Positions 11,620-22,003 of a stretch of 64,000 bases of DNA are shown piece by piece. This DNA is from Actinomycetota bacterium (GTDB lineage Bacteria; Actinomycetota; Actinomycetes; S36-B12; UBA5976): the NCBI GenBank assembly GCA_009698575.1, contig WLPX01000002.1, positions 45,434-109,433 of the forward strand. Direction: 5' to 3'. The translations under genes were made by a program, and so were the position numbers. Every line of letters starts with the position of its first letter. Within the stretch, counting starts at the first letter, position 1. Under the pieces are notes generated by a model. That model ran no database searches, had not been told where the DNA came from, and was given only the letters and a program-made list of their open reading frames with translations.

Positions 11620-13668
11620 GTGACTAAATTGATTTGGACTGACTTAGACGATCGCGCCGTACTTGCTGCTCGCGGGTTGGCAATGGATAGTGTGCAAAAG
11701 GTCGGTAATGGTCATCCCGGCACTGCGATGAGTTTGGCTCCAATGGCTTACCTACTCTTCCAAAAATGGCTAAAACATGATCCTGCTGATCCGACTTGGC
11801 TGGGTCGCGATCGTTTTGTACTTTCAAATGGCCACAGCAGCATCACGCTCTACATCCAACTTTTCTTAAGTGGATACGGACTTGAGTTAGAAGATTTGAA
11901 ATCCTTTAGAACTTGGGAAAGCCGTACTCCTGGGCATCCCGAATACGGCCATACCGCTGGTGTTGAAGCCACTACCGGACCATTGGGAACTGGATTAGCC
12001 ACTGCAGTTGGTATGGCAATGGATGCCCGTTACGTTCGCAATCTGCTTGATAGCGAGTCCAAGCCTGGCGAAAGCCCGTTCGATCATCGAATCTGGGTGA
12101 TTGCAGGAGACGGTTGCTTGCAGGAAGGTGTTACCTCCGAAGCATCGTCACTTGCCGGACATCAACAACTTTCCAACTTAGTAGTCCTTTACGACGACAA
12201 TCACATCAGCATTGAAGGTGACACTGCGGTTTCATTCTCCGAAGATGTGCTTGCGCGCTATCAGTCGTATGGCTGGAATGTAAGTCACGTCGACATGAAA
12301 GCTGATGGCAGCATCGATGTTGCGAAGTTGGATGCCGCAATTGCCCAAGCGACATCTCAAAATGAGAAACCGACTTTGATTCGGGTACGAAACATCATTG
12401 GTTGGCCAGCTCCAAATTTACAAAATACTGGCAAAGTTCACGGATCTGCATTAGGCGATGTCGAGGTCGCAGCCACTAAAGAGATCCTGGGTCTAGATCC
12501 GCAGCAAAGTTTTGCAGTGCCAACCGAAGTGTTAGCGCATGCTCGCGAGGTTGCACAACGTGGCGCAGCTGCCCATCAGGACTGGAACGCAATGTTAGCT
12601 ACATGGGAACAAACCAATCCTGATAACGCCTCACTATTTAGGCGAATGAGCGCGCGCGAGTTTCCAAATGACTGGCATAGTGTCATTCCAAAGTTTGAAC
12701 CAGGTGCATCGGTAGCCACGCGCAAGGCCTCTGGCGACACGATAAATGCAATCGCAAGTGTGCTACCTGAATTTTGGGGTGGATCAGCAGACCTGGGCGA
12801 TAGCAACTTAACGACAATTGAGCATTCCGGTTCATTCTTGCCGGCCAGCAGCAGTATGCCTGGCGCAAATGTTGGTGGCCGAATCATTCACTACGGCATT
12901 CGAGAGTTTGCGATGGGTTGCGCGATGAACGGTATGGCACTTGGTGGCTTAACTCGACCATTCGCGGGAACCTTCTTGGTATTCAGCGACTTCATGCGCG
13001 GTGCAGTTCGACTTTCGGCATTAATGAATTTGCCAGTTACATACGTTTGGACACACGACTCAATCGGACTGGGCGAAGATGGCCCAACGCATCAACCAGT
13101 TGAGCATCTGTGGGCGTTGCGTGCGATTCCTAATCTGAACGTCATTAGGCCAGCGGATGCCAATGAAACAGCCACAGCTTGGCGCATTGTGTTGGAATCC
13201 AACAAACCAGCAGGCTTGTGTCTGTCGCGCCAGAATCTACCTGTTATAGCTAGTGCTGCTACTAGCGATGTGGCGAAGGTTAGTAAAGGCGCATACGTAC
13301 TCGTTGAAAGTTCCCGCGATCCAGAAGTAATTCTGATTGCAACCGGTTCCGAGGTTTCGCTAGCTCTAACCGCCCAAGTCACACTAGAAAGTGCTGGCGT
13401 CTCTACGCGAGTAGTTTCTGCGCCATGTTTGGAATGGTTTGATGCTCAAAGTGCTGATTACCGCGAGAGTGTTTTGCCCCATGCTGTAACAGCTCGAGTT
13501 TCAGTTGAAGCCGGCATTGCTCAGGGTTGGTGGAAGTACGTGGGTTCCGGTGGAAGATGCATTAGCTTGGAGCATTTCGGCGCTTCAGCAGGTGCTGAGA
13601 AGTTGTATGCCGAGTTTGGAATTACCAGCGACGCAATTGTTGCAGCCGCGCAGGAAATTCTGAATTAG
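11620..13668 (+). CDS. tkt: Transketolase
   Basis: Thiamine-diphosphate enzyme (682 residues) of the non-oxidative pentose phosphate pathway, transferring two-carbon units between sugar phosphates. The cofactor motif GDGCLQEG is at 163-170 with NHISI about 30 residues later; the N-terminal VGNGHPGTAMSLAP and SNGHSSITLY substrate regions are intact. The second domain has the EFAMGCAMNGMALGG and LGEDGPTHQPVEHL blocks. Length is usual. The start is GTG with a leaderless-type -10. It stands alone: transaldolase and the glucose-6-phosphate dehydrogenase genes that often follow tkt in Actinobacteria are not here, and the next gene (rbpA) is convergent with only 3 bp between stops. Confidence 0.97.
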   Translation: MTKLIWTDLDDRAVLAARGLAMDSVQKVGNGHPGTAMSLAPMAYLLFQKWLKHDPADPTWLGRDRFVLSNGHSSITLYIQLFLSGYGLELEDLKSFRTWESRTPGHPEYGHTAGVEATTGPLGTGLATAVGMAMDARYVRNLLDSESKPGESPFDHRIWVIAGDGCLQEGVTSEASSLAGHQQLSNLVVLYDDNHISIEGDTAVSFSEDVLARYQSYGWNVSHVDMKADGSIDVAKLDAAIAQATSQNEKPTLIRVRNIIGWPAPNLQNTGKVHGSALGDVEVAATKEILGLDPQQSFAVPTEVLAHAREVAQRGAAAHQDWNAMLATWEQTNPDNASLFRRMSAREFPNDWHSVIPKFEPGASVATRKASGDTINAIASVLPEFWGGSADLGDSNLTTIEHSGSFLPASSSMPGANVGGRIIHYGIREFAMGCAMNGMALGGLTRPFAGTFLVFSDFMRGAVRLSALMNLPVTYVWTHDSIGLGEDGPTHQPVEHLWALRAIPNLNVIRPADANETATAWRIVLESNKPAGLCLSRQNLPVIASAATSDVAKVSKGAYVLVESSRDPEVILIATGSEVSLALTAQVTLESAGVSTRVVSAPCLEWFDAQSADYRESVLPHAVTARVSVEAGIAQGWWKYVGSGGRCISLEHFGASAGAEKLYAEFGITSDAIVAAAQEILN

Positions 13669-13671
13669 TTT

Positions 13672-14004
13672 TTACTTGCCGCGTAACTTAGCAAGGGCCT
13701 CGTCCAAAATGCCTTTGCCATCTTTATCGTTACGACGTTCCTTTACATAAGCCAAGTGAGTCTTGTATGGCTCAGTCTTTGCAAGTACTGGAGGATTTTC
13801 CTTATCGGTACCTGCTGGCAGGCCACACTTTGGACAATCCCACTCTTCTGGAAGTTCTGCATCATGAGCGAAACTCGGTGTGGTTTCATGACCGGATGCG
13901 CAATAAAACGGTAGGTAGATGCGAGGAGCTGCTTCGCCGCGTTCTGCCTCACCCATTGGGCCGGCTCCGACACGACTGCCGCGAATAGCACTACCACTAG
14001 CCAT
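13672..14004 (-). CDS. rbpA: RNA polymerase-binding protein RbpA
   Basis: Actinobacteria-specific transcription factor (110 residues) that binds RNA polymerase and the primary sigma factor and stabilises open complexes. The N-terminal tail is basic/glycine-rich. The core holds the zinc-type ligands Cys35, His39, Cys57 and Cys60, and the C-terminal sigma-interacting part contains KTHLAYVKERR. A good ACAGGAG Shine-Dalgarno precedes the ATG. It follows secG in the gap-pgk-tpiA-secG-rbpA run. Strong phylum marker. Confidence 0.95.
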   Translation of the reverse strand: MASGSAIRGSRVGAGPMGEAERGEAAPRIYLPFYCASGHETTPSFAHDAELPEEWDCPKCGLPAGTDKENPPVLAKTEPYKTHLAYVKERRNDKDGKGILDEALAKLRGK

Positions 14005-14022
14005 TTTGTACTCCTGTTTTTC

Positions 14023-14256
14023 TTACGCTGTTTTAATTAAAAGTCCAAGGCCCACAATGGCAGCCGTCCAAATGAGGGCTAACGCAATTGTGATGCGGTC
14101 TAGATTTCGTTCGGCTACTGATGATCCACCAAGTGATGAACTCATGCCGCCACCAAAAAGATCGGAAAGTCCCCCACCCTTACCTTTATGAAGCAAAACT
14201 AAAACAATGAGCAAGATGCTGGTTATAGCTAGGACAACCTGGAATGCTGCAATCAT
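14023..14256 (-). CDS. secG: Preprotein translocase subunit SecG
   Basis: Small membrane protein (77 residues) of the SecYEG translocon. Two hydrophobic segments (about residues 2-21 and 57-76) flank a loop with KGKGGGLSDLFGG, the typical SecG signature. It has an AGAAGGTG Shine-Dalgarno. It lies 33 bp after tpiA, the order found in many Actinobacteria. Confidence 0.93.
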   Translation of the reverse strand: MIAAFQVVLAITSILLIVLVLLHKGKGGGLSDLFGGGMSSSLGGSSVAERNLDRITIALALIWTAAIVGLGLLIKTA

Positions 14257-14289
14257 TTTTTCACCTTCTGGTTCTGGGGTAGTTCTATT

Positions 14290-15063
14290 CTACGGGTGCA
14301 TCCGATAGCGACAAACCGAGACAAACTCATCAGGATCTAGGGATGCTCCGCCGACTAATCCCCCATCAATATCTGCTTCTTTCATTAATGCTGCTACGTT
14401 ATCGGCCTTCATCGAGCCGCCGTACAGAACGCGCGCTTGATCGGCTGCAGATCCGTGGACGTTACGAATCTGGTCCCGGATCGCCCCGCATACTTCCTGA
14501 GCGTCAGCCGGAGTCGCTACCTCACCGGTGCCAATGGCCCAAACTGGCTCATACGCAATTACTAAGTTCGCCACGTCTTTAGAAGAAACGCCCGCAAGTG
14601 CTGCGTCCAATTGACGCAAAGTGTGAGAAACCTGTTCGCCAGCGTTACGAACTTCTGATCCTTCACCGACGCAGACAATCGGAGTGATTCCGTTGCGCAG
14701 AGCAGCCTGCACTTTTAGATTTACTGTCTGGTCATTCTCGCCGTGATACTCGCGTCGCTCAGAGTGACCAACGATTACAAACGTGCATCCAAGCTTGGCC
14801 AACATAGGTCCACTAATCTCGCCGGTGAAAGCACCCTTGTCAGCCTTAGCCAAATCTTGAGCACCATACTTCAGTGCTATCTTGTCGCCGTCAACCAAAG
14901 TTTGCACTGATCTGATGTCCGTGAATGGCGGGATCACCGCGATTTCAAGTGCCGCAAAATCTTCAGCATTAAATGTGTATGCCAACTTCTGGACTAGTGC
15001 AATAGCCTCAATGTGATTGAGGTTCATTTTCCAGTTTCCTGCCATTAATGGGATACGCGCCAT
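14290..15063 (-). CDS. tpiA: Triosephosphate isomerase
   Basis: TIM-barrel enzyme (257 residues) interconverting dihydroxyacetone phosphate and glyceraldehyde 3-phosphate. Catalytic residues are Lys12 (NWKMN), His100 (VGHSERR) and Glu172 ([11 protein letters not shown]); the phosphate loop GGSMKADN and [10 protein letters not shown] close the barrel. It has a TGGAGGA Shine-Dalgarno overlapping the pgk end and starts 1 bp after the pgk stop. Confidence 0.97.
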   Translation of the reverse strand: MARIPLMAGNWKMNLNHIEAIALVQKLAYTFNAEDFAALEIAVIPPFTDIRSVQTLVDGDKIALKYGAQDLAKADKGAFTGEISGPMLAKLGCTFVIVGHSERREYHGENDQTVNLKVQAALRNGITPIVCVGEGSEVRNAGEQVSHTLRQLDAALAGVSSKDVANLVIAYEPVWAIGTGEVATPADAQEVCGAIRDQIRNVHGSAADQARVLYGGSMKADNVAALMKEADIDGGLVGGASLDPDEFVSVCRYRMHP

Positions 15064-16260
15064 TTAGTTGTCCTCCAGGACTGATATGCCAGGCAAGGAT
15101 TTGCCCTCTAAAAACTCTAAGCTAGCTCCGCCACCGGTGGAGATATGTGAAAACTTAGATTCATCTACCTTAAGCAATCTCACAGCTGCCGCTGAGTCTC
15201 CGCCGCCTACAACCGTCATGCCAGAATTCTTAGTCATCGCTTCTGCGACTGCTTTAGTTCCGGTTGCAAACGCCGCCATTTCAAAAACACCCATCGGACC
15301 ATTCCAAACGATAGTTTTAGCATCGCCAAGCTTTGCTTGGAAAATATCAATAGTTTTTGGGCCAATGTCTAGACCCATCCAGCCATCGGGGATATCGTCA
15401 ACTGAAACAATTTGGGTATTTGCATCTGCGGCAAATTTGTCAGCGATCACCACATCTACCGGCAGTATGATCTCAACGCCAACTGTTTTAGCAGTCTGCA
15501 AAATATTTTTTACGTTCTCAATTTGCTCAGTTTCCAGTAACGAAGATCCAACTGATTTTCCTAAGGCAGCCAAGAATGTGAAGCACATTCCGCCGCCAAT
15601 GATTAATCGATCAACATTGGAGATTAAGTTTTCGATCACTTTGAGTTTGTCACTCACTTTGGATCCACCTAAAACCACAACGTATGGTCGATCAGGTTGG
15701 CCGAGCACCTTTGCAAATACCTCGACTTCGGCTTTCACAAGTAAACCTGCAGCATGTGGCAAAGCAGCGGCCAGTTCTGTAACAGATGCTTGGTCGCGAT
15801 GAACTACGCCAAACCCATCGCTTACGTACAGGTCCCCCAACTTTGCCCATTCAGAAGCTAATTCCCGACGCTGATCGGTAGCCTTGCTAGTTTCGCGTGG
15901 ATCAAACCGAACGTTCTCTAGCATGGCTACTTCGCCATCATTTAGGTGTCCAATAACAGTGGCCGCACTATCGCCACAGACATCCGATGCGAGTGGAACT
16001 TCGCATTTCAGAATTTCACCTAACCGAGTCGCGGCTGGTGCCAATGAATTTTTAGCATCTGGCTCGCCTTTTGGTCGCCCTAAGTGCGCAAGGATTACAA
16101 CTCTTGCTCCCCTGCTGCGCAAGTTTTCAATCGTTGGCACGCTGGCACGAATCCGGCCATCATCTGTGATTTGGCCAGCTTCTAGTGGCACATTTAAATC
16201 AGAACGAACGAAAACTACTTTTCCAGCAACATCGAACTGATCTATTCCGCGAATCGACAT
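15064..16260 (-). CDS. pgk: Phosphoglycerate kinase
   Basis: Glycolytic kinase (398 residues) transferring the 1-phosphate of 1,3-bisphosphoglycerate to ADP. The N-terminal [10 protein letters not shown] and LAHLGRPKG substrate motifs and the C-terminal GGGDSAAA and [13 protein letters not shown] nucleotide motifs are present. It begins 3 bp after gap with no independent Shine-Dalgarno, consistent with an operon transcript from gap. Confidence 0.97.
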   Translation of the reverse strand: MSIRGIDQFDVAGKVVFVRSDLNVPLEAGQITDDGRIRASVPTIENLRSRGARVVILAHLGRPKGEPDAKNSLAPAATRLGEILKCEVPLASDVCGDSAATVIGHLNDGEVAMLENVRFDPRETSKATDQRRELASEWAKLGDLYVSDGFGVVHRDQASVTELAAALPHAAGLLVKAEVEVFAKVLGQPDRPYVVVLGGSKVSDKLKVIENLISNVDRLIIGGGMCFTFLAALGKSVGSSLLETEQIENVKNILQTAKTVGVEIILPVDVVIADKFAADANTQIVSVDDIPDGWMGLDIGPKTIDIFQAKLGDAKTIVWNGPMGVFEMAAFATGTKAVAEAMTKNSGMTVVGGGDSAAAVRLLKVDESKFSHISTGGGASLEFLEGKSLPGISVLEDN

Positions 16261-16263
16261 GTG

Positions 16264-17280
<1,017 letters not shown>

Positions 17281-17286
17281 TTATTG

Positions 17287-17309
17287 ACGCGTAACAGGTA
17301 TTAACGCGT
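17287..17309. repeat. Pair of ACGCGT palindromes upstream of gap
   Basis: Two ACGCGT hexamers lie at 17287-17292 and 17304-17309, 17 bp apart centre to centre, in the short space between whiA's end and gap. They could be operator half-sites for the glycolytic operon; function unknown. Confidence 0.3.
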
Positions 17310-17336
17310 GCAGACTATGGATTAAGGACTAACTGC

Positions 17337-18317
17337 CTATTGCTCGAGCATATCAGCCGTTAAGCCCGCTTCAGTGTTAGGGATGCCCAAGTCAGAGGCA
17401 CGTTTATCAGCCATCGCCAATAATCTGCGGATCCGTCCAGCAATGGCATCTTTGGTCATTGTTGGGTCAGCTAGTGCCCCTAGCTCTTCCAAACTTGCCT
17501 GTTGGTGCGTGACGCGCAGTTGTCCAGCCTCAAGTAAGTGAGCCGGGATTTCATCACCTAAAATTTCGATGGCGCGAGCCGCGCGTGCTCCAGCAGCCAC
17601 AGCCGCACGAGCCGATCGGCGTAAGTTTGCATCATCGAAGTTTGCGAGTCGGTTTGCAGTTGCGCGAACTTCACGACGCATCCGACGTTCTTCCCAAGCC
17701 AAGACTGATTCATGAGCACCAATTCGAGTAAGCAATGCGCTGATCGCATCGCCATCTCGGATCACAACTCGATCTACGCCTCGCACTTCACGGGCTTTCG
17801 CAACTATCCCTAGTCGTCGTGCACTACCTACTAACGCCAACGCTGCCTCTGGGCCTGGGCAAGTAATTTCAAGTGAAGATGAGCGACCAGGCTCTGTTAA
17901 TGAACCATGAGCAAGAAACGCACCACGCCAAGCGGCCTCGGCGTCGCACAAACTGGCGGACACAATATGTGGCGGCAAACCACGAATTGGACGACCGCCG
18001 CTATCGACTAGTCCAACTTGCTTAGCTAAGTGCTCTCCTTCGTTGGCAACGCGTACTAGATAGCGACTGCCCTTGCGAATGCCCGCGCCAGATAGCACGG
18101 ATACTTCGCTCTCGTGTCCAAATATCTCGGCAAGATCTCTGCGCAGGCGGCGGGCAGCTTGACCAGTATCTAATTCAGCTTCCACAACAATTTTGCCACC
18201 GACGATATGTAAGCCGCCAGCGAATCTAAGCAATGCGGAGACTTCAGCCTTACGACAGCATTTCTTGGTAACTGCCAAGCGACTCAATTCGTCCTTGACT
18301 GCTGCTGTCATTGCCAT
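17337..18317 (-). CDS. whiA: DNA-binding protein WhiA
   Basis: WhiA (326 residues), combining an N-terminal LAGLIDADG homing-endonuclease-like fold with a C-terminal helix-turn-helix. In Streptomyces it is a developmental regulator of cell division; in Gram-positives it also affects chromosome segregation. Conserved stretches such as [40 protein letters not shown] and the C-terminal [13 protein letters not shown] are intact. Its start overlaps the yvcK stop; ATG at 18311 (ATGA with the yvcK stop) is an alternative, but the [10 protein letters not shown] start matches the family. Last gene of the uvrA-uvrC-rapZ-yvcK-whiA run. Confidence 0.95.
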   Translation of the reverse strand: MAMTAAVKDELSRLAVTKKCCRKAEVSALLRFAGGLHIVGGKIVVEAELDTGQAARRLRRDLAEIFGHESEVSVLSGAGIRKGSRYLVRVANEGEHLAKQVGLVDSGGRPIRGLPPHIVSASLCDAEAAWRGAFLAHGSLTEPGRSSSLEITCPGPEAALALVGSARRLGIVAKAREVRGVDRVVIRDGDAISALLTRIGAHESVLAWEERRMRREVRATANRLANFDDANLRRSARAAVAAGARAARAIEILGDEIPAHLLEAGQLRVTHQQASLEELGALADPTMTKDAIAGRIRRLLAMADKRASDLGIPNTEAGLTADMLEQ

Positions 18318-19276
18318 GAGGTCAGTCTGCCATGAGCGAATATCGAGGTGAACGCCGAGGCTAATAGAGCTGGATCGTGCTGATCCGCGGGCCCTTGGGG
18401 CTTGGCCAGTTTGGCTAGTTCGAGTTTTGCCCCTGCTGCGTTGGCCATTTTGGTCAGCTCTTGGACATCACCAACGTGATCTGGGTCAGCAAGTACATAA
18501 TCCAAATGAAATTCGGGGTAACTATTGGCTAGCACTTCCAGATAGCGGCTGGCGGAGTAGCCGTCAGTCTCGCCGGTTTGCGGACGCAAATTAACCGCCA
18601 AAATCTTAGTTGCCGTGGTGTCGTGCAAGGCCTGTGCCATTTGCGCAACTTGGAAATGGGTAAGAACGCTGGTGTACCAAGAACCTGGTCCGAGTACTAC
18701 AACGTCGGCATTTCGCACCGCAGCGACCGCTTGCACGCATACGTTTGGCTGCTCTGGAATGAGCCGGATGGATTGGATTTCATGCGGCGTTGTTGCTACC
18801 TGAACTTGGCCAGTTACTTCAACTAGCTCGCCAGCATTTGTCTTGACAGTTGCAACAATTTCAAGGGGCTCAATACATAGCGGGAGAACTTTGCCTTTGG
18901 CGTCGAGTAGCCGAGCCACCCAATCTAGGCCTTCGACTAAATCATTAGTTTCTTCCCAAAGTGCAGTGATCAATAAATTCCCAAGTGAATGACCGTCTAG
19001 TCCACCTTGCGATGCGAATCTATGTTGCAGCACTCGTGCCCAAGTTGATCCCCAAGTATCATCGCCACAAAGCGCCGCTAATGCCATCCGCAAATCACCT
19101 GGCGGCACTATGCCAAATTCTTCGCGCAATCTGCCACTACTGCCGCCATCATCACTTACGCCAACCACCGCAGTCAGGTGCGGGGTAACGCGGCGCAATG
19201 CTTGCAGGCTTGCTGCTAAACCATGGCCGCCACCAAGTGCGACAACATCAAGTGCTCGATTTGGAGCTGACGTCAC
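18308..19276 (-). CDS. yvcK: YvcK/CofD-family gluconeogenesis factor
   Basis: CofD-like protein (322 residues) of the YvcK type. In Firmicutes it binds UDP-sugars and is needed for growth on gluconeogenic substrates and for cell-wall synthesis. The glycine-rich GGGHGL is at 15-20 and SDDGGSSG at 41-48; [12 protein letters not shown] lies in the second half. The GTG start overlaps the rapZ stop by one base (TAGTG). It sits between rapZ and whiA, as in Bacillus and Streptomyces. Confidence 0.94.
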   Translation of the reverse strand: MTSAPNRALDVVALGGGHGLAASLQALRRVTPHLTAVVGVSDDGGSSGRLREEFGIVPPGDLRMALAALCGDDTWGSTWARVLQHRFASQGGLDGHSLGNLLITALWEETNDLVEGLDWVARLLDAKGKVLPLCIEPLEIVATVKTNAGELVEVTGQVQVATTPHEIQSIRLIPEQPNVCVQAVAAVRNADVVVLGPGSWYTSVLTHFQVAQMAQALHDTTATKILAVNLRPQTGETDGYSASRYLEVLANSYPEFHLDYVLADPDHVGDVQELTKMANAAGAKLELAKLAKPQGPADQHDPALLASAFTSIFAHGRLTSWQ

Positions 19277-20142
19277 TATTCGCGACCTAAATCTCGATGC
19301 ACTACTCGCACTTCTACCCCGCTCTTAACTAACCGAGCAGATAAATTCTCCGCCATTGCCACGCTGCGATGTTTGCCACCGGTGCAACCCATAGCAATTG
19401 TCACAAACCTTTTACCTTCACGGACATAGCCGTCTTCGACTAAGTCAATAATCTGCGCATACTTTGTTAAGAAGTCCTGGGCTTCAGGGCTGGACACCAC
19501 ATAGTCATTAACTGCAGCATCTAGTCCAGTCAATTCCTTTAGGTTTGGATCCCAGTACGGGTTAGGCAAAAACCGTAAATCGGCTACCAAGTCTGCATCC
19601 AATGGAATGCCGTATTTAAATCCAAATGACATCACAGTGGCGCGAAGCTTGGCATGCTCGTCGTCCCCAAATGAACCTTCGATGGAACGGCGCAATTCGT
19701 GCACATTCAAGTTGCTGGTGTCAATCACGATGTCCGCTTCAGCCCGTAAGTCGCTGAGCAACTTACGCTCACGTTGAACTGCGCCCAGCAAACTGTCGTC
19801 ACGTTGTAGTGGGTGTGGTCGCCTACTGGATTCGTATCTGCGAACTAGCGATTCATCGCCAGCCTCTAGGAATAACACGCGCAAATCGTGGCCTGCGGAC
19901 TTGATTGCTTTTAAGGACTCTTGCAACTCGTCAAAAAGCTGTCCACCACGCACATCAGCTACTACCGCAACTTTTTGTGATCCAGTCCGTTGCGCGACAT
20001 AATCCACCACATTAATCATCAGTGTGGGAGGCAAGTTATCGACAACAAACCAGCCGATGTCTTCCAAAGCTCGAGTTGCAGTTGACCGGCCAGCACCGGA
20101 CATACCCGTTACTAAAACGACGTCGATAGCTGGATTACTCAC
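19276..20142 (-). CDS. rapZ: RNase adapter/nucleotide-binding protein RapZ
   Basis: P-loop protein (288 residues) of the RapZ/YvcJ family. Walker A (GMSGAGRS) is at 13-20. The C-terminal domain has the conserved GCTGGKHRSVAMAE motif, the sugar-phosphate-binding site in E. coli RapZ. The E. coli role in GlmZ sRNA decay is not established in Actinobacteria. GTG start overlapping the uvrC stop as GTGA. Confidence 0.95.
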   Translation of the reverse strand: MSNPAIDVVLVTGMSGAGRSTATRALEDIGWFVVDNLPPTLMINVVDYVAQRTGSQKVAVVADVRGGQLFDELQESLKAIKSAGHDLRVLFLEAGDESLVRRYESSRRPHPLQRDDSLLGAVQRERKLLSDLRAEADIVIDTSNLNVHELRRSIEGSFGDDEHAKLRATVMSFGFKYGIPLDADLVADLRFLPNPYWDPNLKELTGLDAAVNDYVVSSPEAQDFLTKYAQIIDLVEDGYVREGKRFVTIAMGCTGGKHRSVAMAENLSARLVKSGVEVRVVHRDLGRE

Positions 20143-22001
20143 GATTCAATTATCTCGCCTGTGGCAGTATTGACTGCACTATCCTGGGAATTATCTTGGT
20201 CCAGGAACTGCCAAATCTCAGCGGCTTGGCTAGGTCCAATTCCTGCTACTTCTTGCAACTGGTCTTGCGATGCTTGCGAAATCTTCTTGAGTGAGCCAAA
20301 GTGTGCCAATAGGGCCCTTTTCTTAATCGGCCCTAATCCAGCAATGTCATCCAACCGACTATCAACCATCCCTTTAGATCGTCGGTTTCGATGCAAAGAG
20401 ATTGCGAACCTGTGAGCTTCATCGCGGACGCGTTGCAGCATAAAGAGCGCTTCGCTATTGCGCGGCAAAATGATTGGGTATTTAGCGCCGGGTTTCCAGA
20501 TCTCTTCCATGCGCTTAGCCAGACCGATCACATGCATGTTGCCAATTCCGCTGGCTTCTAAAGCCTTGGCTGCGGCATTTACTTGTGGGAGACCACCGTC
20601 GATAACCAACAGATTTGGTCGATAAGGACGCACTTCGTCGTGATCCTTAAATCGACGAGAAACCACTTGGGCGATCGAGGCCGTGTCGTCTCTTGGATCA
20701 TCGATGATGAATTGTCGATAGTCCTTCTTCTTTGGAATGCCATCTTCGAATACCACTAGTGATGCCACAACGTTTGATCCTGAAATATGCGAAACGTCGA
20801 TACATTCAATGCGAAGCGGTGCATCAGGAAGTCCGATGGCTTCCTGCATCTCAGCGAGTGCCTTACTTCTGGTAACTAGATCAGCAGAGCGTTTAGTCTT
20901 GTGTAGCCCGAGTGATTGTCCGGCATTGTTGAGAACAGTCTCCATCAATAACCGCTTGTCGCCACGAGCTGGAACTCGCACACTAATTTGAGTTTGTCGA
21001 ATCACGCCCAGCAACTCAGCCAAGCTAACGGCGCTTTCTGGCTCGTGACTAACCAAGACTTCGCCGGGAATTTCCTCTTTTGTTGCGGTGGCATAAATGT
21101 GCATCAATGCATCCGTCATCAAAGATTCGCTAGTCGCATCAACCGCATTTTCCATGAAGAATCCGCGCTGTCCAACAATGCGACCACCTCGCACACTAAA
21201 CACCTGAACTGCAGACTGTAGGTCGTCGTGATGTAATCCAACAACGTCTGCAAAAGTGTCATCCGGCAGGACAACTACGCTTTTCTCTTGCACCCGCTCT
21301 AACGCAGCAAGATCATCACGCAGCACGCTTGCTTGTTCATAGTCTTGCGCCGTTGAAGCAGACTGCATACGTTTTGCTAAATCAGCCATAATTGCTTTTG
21401 AGTTACCCGACATGAATGACATCAAGGAGTTAACTACCTCGCGATGCTCATCGGCGCTGACTCGGCCCACACACGGCGCGCTGCATCGATCTATATGTGC
21501 CAGTAAACAGGGTCGGCCACTCGCTTTAGCATTTCGGTACACCCCAGAGGTGCAACTGCGAACTGGGAATACCCGCAATAAGTGGTCTAACGAATCCCGG
21601 ATGGCCCATGCTTGCACGTAAGGACCAAAATAAGTGACCCCTTTGCGCTTATCACCGCGATAAACAAAGGCACGGGGAAATTCTTCTCCAGTTGAAATTG
21701 CAAGGTAAGGATAGCTTTTGTCATCGCGATACCTGACGTTGAAATTTGGATCGAATTCCTTAATCCAGGCGTATTCAAGCTGCAGTGCTTCAGTCTCGGT
21801 GCGAACTGTTACCCAATCCAAACTAGTTGCTGTTGTCACCATAGATTGCGTACGCGGATGCAACTCGGATGCAAAATATGAATTGATTCGGCTGCGTAAG
21901 TTCTTGGCTTTGCCAACATAAATGACACGATCTTGGGAATCACGCCAACGATAAACCCCTGGCTCAGTCGGGATATCTTTGGGTTTATCGGAGATCTGCA
22001 C
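20139..22001 (-). CDS. uvrC: Excinuclease ABC subunit C
   Basis: Nuclease of nucleotide excision repair (620 residues), making both incisions around a UvrAB-marked lesion. Domains in order: GIY-YIG nuclease (GVY at 15-17, YVG at 28-30), cysteine-rich segment (RSCTSGVYRNAKASGRPCLLAHID near 150-172), UVR motif (about 200-235), RNase H-like endonuclease with IECIDVSHISGS, and a C-terminal tandem helix-hairpin-helix (IAGLGPIKKRALLAHFGS; VAGIGPSQAAEIW). GTG start 2 bp after the uvrA stop, so it is co-transcribed with uvrA. Confidence 0.97.
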   Translation of the reverse strand: MQISDKPKDIPTEPGVYRWRDSQDRVIYVGKAKNLRSRINSYFASELHPRTQSMVTTATSLDWVTVRTETEALQLEYAWIKEFDPNFNVRYRDDKSYPYLAISTGEEFPRAFVYRGDKRKGVTYFGPYVQAWAIRDSLDHLLRVFPVRSCTSGVYRNAKASGRPCLLAHIDRCSAPCVGRVSADEHREVVNSLMSFMSGNSKAIMADLAKRMQSASTAQDYEQASVLRDDLAALERVQEKSVVVLPDDTFADVVGLHHDDLQSAVQVFSVRGGRIVGQRGFFMENAVDATSESLMTDALMHIYATATKEEIPGEVLVSHEPESAVSLAELLGVIRQTQISVRVPARGDKRLLMETVLNNAGQSLGLHKTKRSADLVTRSKALAEMQEAIGLPDAPLRIECIDVSHISGSNVVASLVVFEDGIPKKKDYRQFIIDDPRDDTASIAQVVSRRFKDHDEVRPYRPNLLVIDGGLPQVNAAAKALEASGIGNMHVIGLAKRMEEIWKPGAKYPIILPRNSEALFMLQRVRDEAHRFAISLHRNRRSKGMVDSRLDDIAGLGPIKKRALLAHFGSLKKISQASQDQLQEVAGIGPSQAAEIWQFLDQDNSQDSAVNTATGEIIES

Positions 22002-22003
22002 AG

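Noticed and set aside
15068..15802. 244-residue open frame on the plus strand opposite pgk
   Set aside because: Ser/Thr/Pro-rich shadow translation; the other strand encodes a complete phosphoglycerate kinase with all motifs.
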